A stretch of DNA of 50,805 bases from an uncultured Atopobiaceae bacterium. GTDB taxonomy: Bacteria > Actinomycetota > Coriobacteriia > Coriobacteriales > Atopobiaceae. A program made the translations under genes and the position numbers. The stretch spans positions 1 to 50,805 of the forward strand of contig CALULO010000012.1 of assembly GCA_944321515.1 (NCBI GenBank). The letters are read 5' to 3'. Under the pieces are notes generated by a model, which saw only the letters and a list, made by a program, of their open reading frames with translations, was not told the DNA's origin and ran no database searches. Positions 16,414-23,745 of this stretch are shown here, in pieces; position 1 is the stretch's first letter; the number at the start of each line of letters is the position of its first letter.

Positions 16414-16434
16414 CGAGAAGAACGTTCTTCTCGC
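16413..16434. terminator. Perfect 22-bp palindrome between convergent genes
   Basis: GCGAGAAGAAC is followed immediately by its exact reverse complement, with no loop, ending at CTTCTCGC. It overlaps the last base of cysE and lies 18 bp from the end of the convergent GNAT gene, so a bidirectional terminator role is plausible, although a loopless palindrome and short T-runs are not ideal. It is the most symmetric occurrence of a word (GCGAGAAG) that recurs through the window. Confidence 0.55.
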
Positions 16435-16451
16435 CATGAGGAACGGGGGCT

Positions 16452-16928
16452 CTAGAGCACCTGCTCCAGGCAGGTCTTCTGGACCGACATCCCCATCGCG
16501 TCGTAGAAGGCCCGCGCGCCGGGGTTGCACTCCCAGACGTTGAGCGTCACGTTGTGGCAGCCAATCTCGCGCGCGTACCCAAGGACGTGCTGGTAGAGAG
16601 CCGTCGCCACGCCATGGCCGCGGCAGGCCTCGTCCACGCAGATGTCGTCAATGTAGATGCTCAGGATCGGCTGCATGTTGTTGCTGGCACGATAGTCCTG
16701 CAGCTCGCAGAAGGCGTGGCCGAGCACGCGCCCGTCCTCGGGATCGTCGACGGCAACGAAGACCGGGCGCGCGTCATCGGAAAAGATGGCGAGCAGCTCC
16801 TCGTCAGAGTACTTGCGCGTCCCGCTGCGGAAGAGGTCGGGACGACCGCTCGCATGGACCTCAAGCACCTGGCTCAGCAGCCGGTCCACGCCCGCAAGAT
16901 CCCTCTCGCACGCCCTCCTGATCTTCAT
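16452..16928 (-). CDS. GNAT N-acetyltransferase in the ATP-grasp operon
   Basis: 158 residues counted from MKIRRA. GNAT fold: motif A is ICVDEACRGHGVATAL, containing the acetyl-CoA pyrophosphate loop RGHGVA, and motif B is NVWECNPGARAFYDAMGM. The substrate is unknown. An upstream in-frame start would add nine residues; this ATG was chosen because similarity starts here and GAGGGAG lies about 11 bases upstream. Either start falls inside the 3' end of the ATP-grasp gene, giving a 68-bp overlap in a different frame, which is long for coupled genes. It is the last gene of a three-gene minus-strand unit. Confidence 0.85.
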   Translation of the reverse strand: MKIRRACERDLAGVDRLLSQVLEVHASGRPDLFRSGTRKYSDEELLAIFSDDARPVFVAVDDPEDGRVLGHAFCELQDYRASNNMQPILSIYIDDICVDEACRGHGVATALYQHVLGYAREIGCHNVTLNVWECNPGARAFYDAMGMSVQKTCLEQVL

Positions 16929-18144
16929 CCAGCTCACACTCCCTCTTGTGGACAAACGCCACGAAGTCGTCGGCCTCGGCCTGCGTGAGCAGGCGCGCCG
17001 TGTACTGATAGTTCCCCATGTCGTCCGAGAGCGCGTCAGGCACCCGCCCGCAGGAGACGATCTTGGTGCCCCAGCGCGCCATCACCTCGTCGTGGTCGTG
17101 CGCGTAGCGATGCGCGTCCCGACGGGCGGCGTATACGCAGAACGCGTCCTCGCCGTCCGGACGCTGTCGGCTCTCGTCAAAGCAGATCATGTCCGCCCAG
17201 ACCTGGTACACGTTGGTCGCGTGTGCGTAGTTCATCATCTCCGGCGAGGTCCCGCCGGGCGGGCGGACGTTCACCTCCAGGCCCACGTAGTCGCCGGCGC
17301 GGCCGAGGCCCTCGCGGTCCCGCGCAAGCCGGAAGAACTCCATGTGGACGAAGCGGCTCGTGAGGCCAAAGGCCTTCGCGCAGGCGCGCCCCGCGCCCGA
17401 GAGCGCCGGGTCCACCTCCGGGCAGGAGCGATACGCCAGGTCCAGCCCCCCGTGCACCACGTCGGCCATCGACGGCGGAAACTCCTCCTGGTTCTCAAAG
17501 AGCGGCTCGCCATGACTGTCCAGGATGGCGTCCCAGGAGCAGATGTCCCCCTCCACGTACTGCTCGATGACGTAGGAGACGGGCTCCGTGCCCTCGGGAC
17601 CGTGCGTGGCGAGAAGGTCGCGCAGGTCGTCGTCCGTGAGGAGCAGGCGCGTCCCCCCTGCCCCCACGCCCACCTCGGGCTTGGCGAAGACCGGGTAGTG
17701 GCCCATCTCGCCGATGAACCAGCGGGTCTCGTCGAACGTGGTGAGGCGGGTCTGGCGCGGAGCGGGGACCCCGGCCGCGGCGTAGAGCGGCTTCTGAGCC
17801 GCCTTGCTCTGCCACCTCTCGATGTCGGAGGGGCGCGGGCCGTGGGCGAGGTTGAAGTCCTCGCGCAGGCGGGCGTCCTGGGCAAGCCAGTGCTCGTTGT
17901 TGGACTCAATCCAGTCCGGCTTGCCGTAGCGGTAGGCGAAGTAGGCGACGGCCCGATAGACCTGGTCGTAGTCCGAGAGGTCGGAGACCCAGTAGTACTC
18001 GTCCAGCGCCTCCTTGACGCGAGGCGAGAGGGCGTCCCACGGCGTGTCCCCGACGCCCAGGGCGTGCGCTCCGTTGCGGCGCAGGGCCGCGCAGAACTGC
18101 CAGTAGACGTCGGGGAACTGCGGTGAGACGAAGACTACGTTCAT
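16861..18144 (-). CDS. ATP-grasp carboxylate-amine ligase-like protein
   Basis: 427 residues. ATP-grasp enzymes activate a carboxylate as acyl-phosphate and join it to an amine or thiol. The visible core includes the ATP-contacting Lys155 in PVFAKPEVGVGAGGTR, the hinge region YVIEQYVEGD, and metal ligands Glu269 (FVHMEFF) and Glu290/Asn292 (GLEVNVRPPGG). The N-terminal ~100 residues form the pre-ATP-grasp domain (MNVVFVSPQFP). The C-terminal ~50 residues are charged and overlap the GNAT gene. The start is 10 bp after the stop of the esterase-like gene, so the two are co-transcribed. Substrates are unknown. The family fits a peptide-like or amino-acid ligase better than a purine or biotin enzyme. 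Confidence 0.87.
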   Translation of the reverse strand: MNVVFVSPQFPDVYWQFCAALRRNGAHALGVGDTPWDALSPRVKEALDEYYWVSDLSDYDQVYRAVAYFAYRYGKPDWIESNNEHWLAQDARLREDFNLAHGPRPSDIERWQSKAAQKPLYAAAGVPAPRQTRLTTFDETRWFIGEMGHYPVFAKPEVGVGAGGTRLLLTDDDLRDLLATHGPEGTEPVSYVIEQYVEGDICSWDAILDSHGEPLFENQEEFPPSMADVVHGGLDLAYRSCPEVDPALSGAGRACAKAFGLTSRFVHMEFFRLARDREGLGRAGDYVGLEVNVRPPGGTSPEMMNYAHATNVYQVWADMICFDESRQRPDGEDAFCVYAARRDAHRYAHDHDEVMARWGTKIVSCGRVPDALSDDMGNYQYTARLLTQAEADDFVAFVHKRECELDEDQEGVREGSCGRGPAAEPGA

Positions 18145-18153
18145 GCGCTTCGG

Positions 18154-19656
18154 CTACTTCTTGGCGTTCGAAGCGCCCTTTGCGGACTTGGGGGCGGGCT
18201 TGGCCGCAGGGGCCTTGGCGGCCGCGGGCTTGGCAGCGGGCTTGGCCGCAGGGGCTTTGGCGGCCGCGGGCTTGGCGGCGGGCTTGGCGGGCGCCGTCTT
18301 GGCGGGCGCGGTCTTCACGGCCTTGGCAGCGGGCTTAGCGGGCGCGGCCTTGGCGGCCTTGGCAGGCGCGGGCTTGGCAGCCGGCTCGACGACCTTCTTG
18401 GGAGCAGCGGCCTTCTCGGCCTTGACCGGCTCCTTGGCGGCCTTGGGGGTGGCAGCCTTGACCGGAGCGCTCGGCTTCTCGGCCTTGGCGGGGGCGGCGG
18501 CCTTCACGGCCTTGGCGGGAGCGGCCGGCTTCTCGGCCTTTGCAATGGCGGCGGGCTCGGGGGCCACCTTCGGGGCGGCGGCCTTCTTGGCAGGCGCCTT
18601 TGCGGCGGACTTGGCAGGAGCGGCCGGCTTCTTGTCCTTCTCGACAGCCACGGTCGCTGCCGCCTTCTTCTCCGCGGCCGGGGCCGTCTTGGTCGCCGCC
18701 TTCTTCTCCGCGACGGCCGGCTTCTCAGCCTTCGCCTCGGCAGGCTTGGCGGCAGCCTTCGGGGCCGCGCTCGCGGTCGTGGCCTTGGCAGCCGGCTTCG
18801 ACGCCTTGCTCGCAGCCGCAGCCTTGGGGGCAGCCTTCGTCCCAGCAGCCGGCTTCGCAGCAGCCTTCTTGCGCGGGGCGCGCTTCTTGGCGGGCTTCTC
18901 GGCCGCGGTGGTCTTCTCCACGTCCGCAAGCACGATCGGCATGAAGTAGCGCAGCTGCTTCTTCCACCAGTACCAGGAGTGCGTCACGTCGCCGCCCCAG
19001 TAGTCGCACCAGTTGTCGACGCCAAGACGGTCAAGGTTGGCGCCCATCTCGCGCGTGGAGCGCAGGCTGTCGGCCTCGGAGGCGTCCTGACCGGTGCAGA
19101 AGAGCAGCTGGCGCAGGCGGTAGAGCTCAACGTAGGGGTGGTCGAGCGGCATCTGGGGCAGGAAGGCGCAGGGGGTGTTGTCGTAGAGGGTGGCGTCCAT
19201 CCAGTCGCCGAAGTAGCGGCGCGCGTCGTAGCTGCCGGAGAGGCAGACGCAGCCCTGGAAGAGGTCCGGGCGGCGCAGCGCGACGATGGAGGCGTGGGTG
19301 GCACCCATGTCGGCACCGAGGGCCAGCGGGCGGGCGTCGGACTTGCTCACCTGGTGCACCAGAGGCACGAGCTCGTCGACGACGTAGTGGTAGAAGGTCT
19401 CCTGGCGCTGTGCGCGCACGGCAGGGTCGTCGTCTGCCGCCCAGGACTCGGCGTCGATGGTCTCGGTCACGAAGAGCTGAATCGCACCGTCCAGGTAGTC
19501 GGCGAGCTCGTCGATGACGCCCGCCTCCTCCACGCTCTCGGGCGCGGCGCCCAGCGTCGGGAACACCACGACAGGCAGGCCCTTCTTGCCGTACACGTTG
19601 ACGTGCATCTCCCTGCCCAGAATGGCACTCGAGCACACGACGTTCTTCTTGTCCAT
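18154..19656 (-). CDS. Esterase-like alpha/beta hydrolase with histone-H1-like tail
   Basis: 500 residues in two parts. Residues 1-245 resemble the COG4947 esterase-like family: PVVVFPTLG, RRPDLFQGCVCLSGSYD, RRYFGDWMDATLYDN, LLFCTGQ and the late catalytic-type His226 in DVTHSWYWWKKQL. The nucleophile elbow, normally GxSMG, reads GADMG with Asp116 where serine is expected. Residues ~247-500 are a low-complexity Ala/Lys/Pro tail (KPAAAKAP-type repeats) like the C-terminus of histone H1 or mycobacterial HupB, probably disordered and nucleic-acid or polyanion binding. A short in-frame extension upstream is disfavoured because GGGGGAGCAA precedes this ATG. First gene of the operon with the ATP-grasp and GNAT genes. 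Confidence 0.85.
   Translation of the reverse strand: MDKKNVVCSSAILGREMHVNVYGKKGLPVVVFPTLGAAPESVEEAGVIDELADYLDGAIQLFVTETIDAESWAADDDPAVRAQRQETFYHYVVDELVPLVHQVSKSDARPLALGADMGATHASIVALRRPDLFQGCVCLSGSYDARRYFGDWMDATLYDNTPCAFLPQMPLDHPYVELYRLRQLLFCTGQDASEADSLRSTREMGANLDRLGVDNWCDYWGGDVTHSWYWWKKQLRYFMPIVLADVEKTTAAEKPAKKRAPRKKAAAKPAAGTKAAPKAAAASKASKPAAKATTASAAPKAAAKPAEAKAEKPAVAEKKAATKTAPAAEKKAAATVAVEKDKKPAAPAKSAAKAPAKKAAAPKVAPEPAAIAKAEKPAAPAKAVKAAAPAKAEKPSAPVKAATPKAAKEPVKAEKAAAPKKVVEPAAKPAPAKAAKAAPAKPAAKAVKTAPAKTAPAKPAAKPAAAKAPAAKPAAKPAAAKAPAAKPAPKSAKGASNAKK
18194..18277 (-). repeat. 42-bp tandem repeat in the Lys/Ala tail
   Basis: Two adjacent 42-bp units (18194-18235 and 18236-18277) differ at only two bases, and a partial third follows. 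Each encodes 14 residues of the Ala-Lys-Pro tail. Near identity at DNA level implies recent duplication, so tail length probably varies between strains. Confidence 0.8.
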
Positions 19657-19913
19657 TTGCTCCCCCAAGGTCCTTCCTAGGTTCTCTTCCCCGAACATGT
19701 ATCAGCCATCATATCGCTTTTGCCCTATGTCCGTGTATTCTCCGCGTAAGGGAGATACGAGACCGAAACGCTTTGCACCTAGGGAACCAAGCCGGAGGCA
19801 TCTTTGGGGAGCGGGGGGGGAACCGGGCCCGGCCGCCCCCTCAACGAACCGTCTGCAGGCGTGCCAAAGCCGCTGGTTTGCGCCACAATGGTCATGTCAA
19901 CGAAGGAGGGCGC

Positions 19914-20294
19914 ATGAGGGAGACGGCAGGGAAGTGGCTCGCGAGCGCTGTCAGGGTGCTGCGCGCGGGCGGGCTGGCCGCAGCGGGTCTGGGCGTGGTG
20001 GCGTTTTTGTTCTCGTTCGTCGCCAACGGCCTGAGCTGGCCGGACGGGCTCGACTGGGCGCGCAAGCTCCTGCTCCTGGTAGGCGCACTCATGCTCATCA
20101 CGGGCGGGTGCGGCCTCTTCGTCTCCGGGCGCGACCGCCCGGACGGAACCGTCACGCCGCACCAGGACGACACCTTCCGCGCGTTCTGGCACGAGGTCGG
20201 CATGCCGTGGGGCGCCGCCGTGAGCGTGGCCGCGGTGAGCTTCCTCGTGCTCGGCACGCTTGTCGACCTCCTGTACTTATTGCTGACGCGCTAG
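19914..20294 (+). CDS. Small membrane protein, unknown function
   Basis: 126 residues with three hydrophobic segments at about 15-40, 49-72 and 100-124. A charged loop between the second and third (SGRDRPDGTVTPHQDD) is probably cytoplasmic or external depending on topology. I recognise no family. The ATG is preceded by a near-ideal AAGGAGGG, and the upstream in-frame region is low quality, so this start is well supported. It reads away from the esterase-like operon and is followed by DUF1846 75 bp downstream. The divergent 257-bp gap on its left has no gene I can support. Confidence 0.7.
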   Translation: MRETAGKWLASAVRVLRAGGLAAAGLGVVAFLFSFVANGLSWPDGLDWARKLLLLVGALMLITGGCGLFVSGRDRPDGTVTPHQDDTFRAFWHEVGMPWGAAVSVAAVSFLVLGTLVDLLYLLLTR

Positions 20295-20368
20295 CCGCGG
20301 CCGTGTCGGACAACGGTGCGTGATACCCTTTCAGCTTGTGCCGAAACGAGGAAAGGACACCCCCGCTC

Positions 20369-21850
20369 ATGCGCATTGGATTTGACAACGACAAGTACAT
20401 CTCCCTGCAGGCGGAGCGCATCCGTGAGCGCATCGGGCAGTTCGGAGGCAAGCTCTACCTGGAGTTTGGCGGCAAGCTCTTTGACGACTACCACGCAAGC
20501 CGCGTGCTGCCGGGCTTCGCGCCGGACTCCAAGATCCGCATGCTCGAGAGCCTCGCCGACGACGTCGAGGCCATCATCGTCATCAACGCTAACAACATCG
20601 AGAACGCCAAGCGCCGCTCGGACATCGGCATCACCTACGAGGAGGACGCCCTTCGCCTGATGGACGCCTTCCGCGCACGCGGGCTCCTCGTGGGCGGCAT
20701 CTGCGTCACGCACTTCACCGGCCAGCCGCACGCAGAGGCGTTCTGCCGCCGCCTTGAGGGCATGGGCGTGCGCTCCTGGCGCCACTACCTCATCGACGGG
20801 TACCCCTCAGACGTTGACCACATCGTCTCCGACGAGGGCTTCGGCAAGAACGACTACATCGAGACGAGCCGTCCGCTCGTGGTGGTGACGGCGCCGGGCC
20901 CGGGCTCGGGCAAGCTCGCCACCTGCCTCTCCCAGCTCTACCACGAGCACAAGCGCGGCGTGGCGGCCGGCTACGCCAAGTACGAGACGTTCCCGGTGTG
21001 GAACCTGCCGCTCAAGCACCCCGTCAACGTCGCCTACGAGGCCGCCACCGCCGACCTCGACGACCGAAACGTCATAGACCCGTGGCACCTGGAGGCCTAC
21101 GGCGAGGTCACCGTCAACTACAACCGCGACGTGGAGACCTTCCCCGTGCTCAAGGCCATGATGGAGAGGATCTCCGGCGAGAGCCCCTACCAGTCCCCCA
21201 CGGACATGGGCGTCAACATGGTCGGTATGTGCATCTCGGACGACGACGCCTGTCGCGAGGCCGCCAAGAACGAGATCGTGCGCCGCTACTTCGCCCAGGC
21301 CGAGGAGCTGAGCCGCAGCGGCGAGGGCTCCGACGCGCTGGCCAAGATCGAGCTCCTCATGAACCAGGTGGGCGTCACGGCCGACCTCTCCCCCGCGCAC
21401 CGCGCCGCCCTGGAGAAGGAGGAGGCCACCGGGGAGCCCGCGGCGGCGATGGTGCTTCCCGACGGCTCGCTCGTGACCGGAAAGACCTCCGAGCTCATGG
21501 GTGCCGCCGCGTCGCTCCTGCTCAACGCGGCCAAGCGCGTGGCAGGCATCGACAAGGGGACCTACGTGGTGAGCGAGGAGGCCCTCGAGCCGATCTGCCG
21601 CCTCAAGACCCAGCACCTGCGCAGCCAGAACCCGCGCCTGCACTCCGACGAGATGCTCATCGCGCTCTCGCTCTCCTCGGCCACAAACCCCGAGGCGGGC
21701 CGCACGGTCGATTCCCTCGACGCCCTGGCCGGCTGCGACGCGTACTTCTCCGTCATCATCTCCGAGGCGGACCGACGCACCTTCCGCAACCTTGGCATCA
21801 ACGTCTGCTGCGAGCCCAAGTACGAGCGCCGCGGCTACTACCACCGATAA
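20369..21850 (+). CDS. DUF1846 family protein
   Basis: 493 residues, close to the usual length of the DUF1846 (PF08903) family found in Firmicutes and Actinobacteria. Recognised by the start GFDNDKYISLQAERI, KLYLEFGGKLFDDYHASRVLPGF, VVTAPGPGSGKLATCLSQLYHE and the end FRNLGINVCCEP. PGPGSGK looks like a phosphate-binding loop, so nucleotide binding is possible, but the biochemical function is not established to my knowledge. The start is the second methionine of the frame, with GAGGAAAGG upstream. It is followed 21 bp later by a HAD phosphatase gene; these and the asparaginase probably form an operon. Confidence 0.9.
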   Translation: MRIGFDNDKYISLQAERIRERIGQFGGKLYLEFGGKLFDDYHASRVLPGFAPDSKIRMLESLADDVEAIIVINANNIENAKRRSDIGITYEEDALRLMDAFRARGLLVGGICVTHFTGQPHAEAFCRRLEGMGVRSWRHYLIDGYPSDVDHIVSDEGFGKNDYIETSRPLVVVTAPGPGSGKLATCLSQLYHEHKRGVAAGYAKYETFPVWNLPLKHPVNVAYEAATADLDDRNVIDPWHLEAYGEVTVNYNRDVETFPVLKAMMERISGESPYQSPTDMGVNMVGMCISDDDACREAAKNEIVRRYFAQAEELSRSGEGSDALAKIELLMNQVGVTADLSPAHRAALEKEEATGEPAAAMVLPDGSLVTGKTSELMGAAASLLLNAAKRVAGIDKGTYVVSEEALEPICRLKTQHLRSQNPRLHSDEMLIALSLSSATNPEAGRTVDSLDALAGCDAYFSVIISEADRRTFRNLGINVCCEPKYERRGYYHR

Positions 21851-21871
21851 CGAGAGGCGTGGAGGAAACGC

Positions 21872-22726
21872 ATGGAATACCAGCTCATCGCACTTGACAT
21901 GGACGGCACGCTTCTCGACAGCAAGAAGCGCGTGCTGCCCTCCTCGACCGCGGCCATCGACGAGGCCGTGGCGGCGGGCAAGGTCGTGGCCATCAGCTCG
22001 GGCCGCTGCCCGGAGATGATAAAGATGGACCGCGCGGCCTTCCCCCAGGTTCGCTATGCCATCTGCGGCAGCGGCTCCGCCATCTACGACTTCCAGGAGC
22101 AGCGCCTGCTCAGGGAGTCCACGCTCGACCACGCGCTGCTCGAGACGGCACTTGCCGCCTGCTCCGGCGAGGACTACCTCAGCGAGGCGTTCTCCGGCAC
22201 GGGCTTCTTCTTCGCCTCGGACATGGTCGAGCGCATGCCGAACTACTTCATGGGCATCTACCAGACCCTCTACGGCTCCATGGGAACGCCGTGCGCCGAC
22301 TTTGCCGAGCGCCTGCATGACCCGGCGTTCCCCGTCCAGAAGTTCAACCTGCACTTCGGCTCCCCCGAGGCGCGCGACCGCGTGTACGAGCGGCTTGCCG
22401 GCGCGCCCCTGGAGCTCGCCTACATGGACGAGGCGAGCCTCGAGCTCTCCCCCATCGGCGTCAACAAGGGCTCGGGGGTCCTGGCCCTCGCCGAGCTGCT
22501 CGGCATCCCGCGCGAGGCGACCGTCGCCGTGGGCGACTCCGACAACGACCTCCCCATGCTGCGCGAGGTCGGCCTTGGGGTGGCCATGGGCAACGCCAAC
22601 GAGAACGCCCGCGCCGTCGCGGCCGTGCAGGTGGCCGACAACGACCACGACGGCGTCGCGGAGGCCATCCACCGCTTCCTGCTGGGCGGGGAGGGCGTGA
22701 GCGACGAGGGGGGCCTCCGCGCATGA
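21872..22726 (+). CDS. HAD-superfamily phosphatase, Cof type
   Basis: 284 residues. Motif I LDMDGTLLDSKK, motif II AISSGRCPEM, the conserved lysine region GVNKGSGVLAL and motif IV VGDSDNDLPMLREVGLGVAMGNA identify the Cof/YidA-like HAD-IIB class. These dephosphorylate sugar phosphates, PLP or flavin phosphates with low selectivity. The C-terminal tail (DEGGLRA) overlaps the asparaginase start as ATGA, giving coupled translation. GGAGGAAACGC precedes the start. It is better conserved with typical Cof proteins than the HAD gene at 9939-10772, and the two are not recent duplicates. Confidence 0.9.
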   Translation: MEYQLIALDMDGTLLDSKKRVLPSSTAAIDEAVAAGKVVAISSGRCPEMIKMDRAAFPQVRYAICGSGSAIYDFQEQRLLRESTLDHALLETALAACSGEDYLSEAFSGTGFFFASDMVERMPNYFMGIYQTLYGSMGTPCADFAERLHDPAFPVQKFNLHFGSPEARDRVYERLAGAPLELAYMDEASLELSPIGVNKGSGVLALAELLGIPREATVAVGDSDNDLPMLREVGLGVAMGNANENARAVAAVQVADNDHDGVAEAIHRFLLGGEGVSDEGGLRA

Positions 22727-23730
22727 AGCGCATCCTGATGATCGCCACCGGCGGCACCATCGCCTCCACCGAGGACGGCGCGGGCCTTGCCCCCACCATG
22801 ACGGGCCGCGAGCTCGCGCGCCAGGTCCCGCTGCTCGACACCCTCTGCGAGCTGGACTTTGTCCAGCCCATGAACATCGACAGCACCAACATGCGCCCGG
22901 CCGACTGGCTGCGCGTGGCCCAGGTCGTGCGCGACTCCTACGGCGCATACGACGGCTTCGTCATCCTGCACGGCACCGACACGATGGCCTACACCGCCGC
23001 CGCCCTCTCCTACCTGGTCCAGGACAGCGAGAAGCCCATCGTGCTCACCGGCTCCCAGCAGCCGATGGCCAACCCCTTCACCGACGCCAAGCTCAACCTC
23101 TACCAAAGCGTCCTCTACGCCTGCGACGACGCCTCCCGCGACGTCTCCGTGGTCTTTGGCGGCAAGGTCATCTGCGGCACCCGCGCCCGCAAGCAGCGCA
23201 CCATGAGCTTCAACGCGTTCACCAGCATGAACTACCCGTCGCTCGCCTACCTGCGCGGGGGTCGCGTGGTCCGTCCGGCCGGCTCAGCCTCCCTCGACGA
23301 GAAGGACGGGCGCGCCCCGCGCTTCTTCGACTCCCTGGACGAGCGCGTCATCGTGCTCAAGCTCACGCCCGAGCTCGGACCGGAGATCTTCGGCCTTCTG
23401 AAGGACGCCTACGACGCCGTGATCCTAGAGACCTTCGGGATCGGCGGCATCCCCGACTACGACGGCGCCTTCCAGCGCGCCATCTTTGACTGGGTGGAGT
23501 CCGGCCGCACGCTCGTGGTGACCACCCAGGTCCCCGAGGAGGGCCTCGACCTCGGCGTCTACGAGGTCGGGCGCGCCTACGCGGAAAAGGACGGCATCCT
23601 CAAGGGCGACGACATGACCACCGAGGCGCTCGTGGCCAAGACGATGTGGGTACTTGGCCAGACGCGCGACCCAGACGAGGTGGCACGGCTCTTCTACGCC
23701 CCGATCAACAACGACCGAGCGCCGCGGTAG
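22723..23730 (+). CDS. ansA: L-asparaginase, type I (cytoplasmic)
   Basis: 335 residues. Hydrolyses L-asparagine to aspartate and ammonia. The first active-site Thr is in IATGGTIAST, the second Thr-Asp pair in HGTDTMAYTAAALS, and VLTGSQQPM follows. There is no signal peptide, and the length matches the type I enzyme. The stop lies 15 bp from the end of the convergent ABC permease gene, leaving almost no room for a terminator. The gene overlaps the HAD gene by 4 bp. A glutaminase or archaeal GatD role is formally possible but less likely without a GatE partner. Confidence 0.9.
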   Translation: MKRILMIATGGTIASTEDGAGLAPTMTGRELARQVPLLDTLCELDFVQPMNIDSTNMRPADWLRVAQVVRDSYGAYDGFVILHGTDTMAYTAAALSYLVQDSEKPIVLTGSQQPMANPFTDAKLNLYQSVLYACDDASRDVSVVFGGKVICGTRARKQRTMSFNAFTSMNYPSLAYLRGGRVVRPAGSASLDEKDGRAPRFFDSLDERVIVLKLTPELGPEIFGLLKDAYDAVILETFGIGGIPDYDGAFQRAIFDWVESGRTLVVTTQVPEEGLDLGVYEVGRAYAEKDGILKGDDMTTEALVAKTMWVLGQTRDPDEVARLFYAPINNDRAPR

Positions 23731-23745
23731 CGCGGGCCGGCCCCG

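Noticed and set aside
20807..22948. 713-residue minus-strand frame over DUF1846 and the HAD gene
   Set aside because: Antisense shadow of two conserved genes; composition typical of reversed high-G+C coding DNA.
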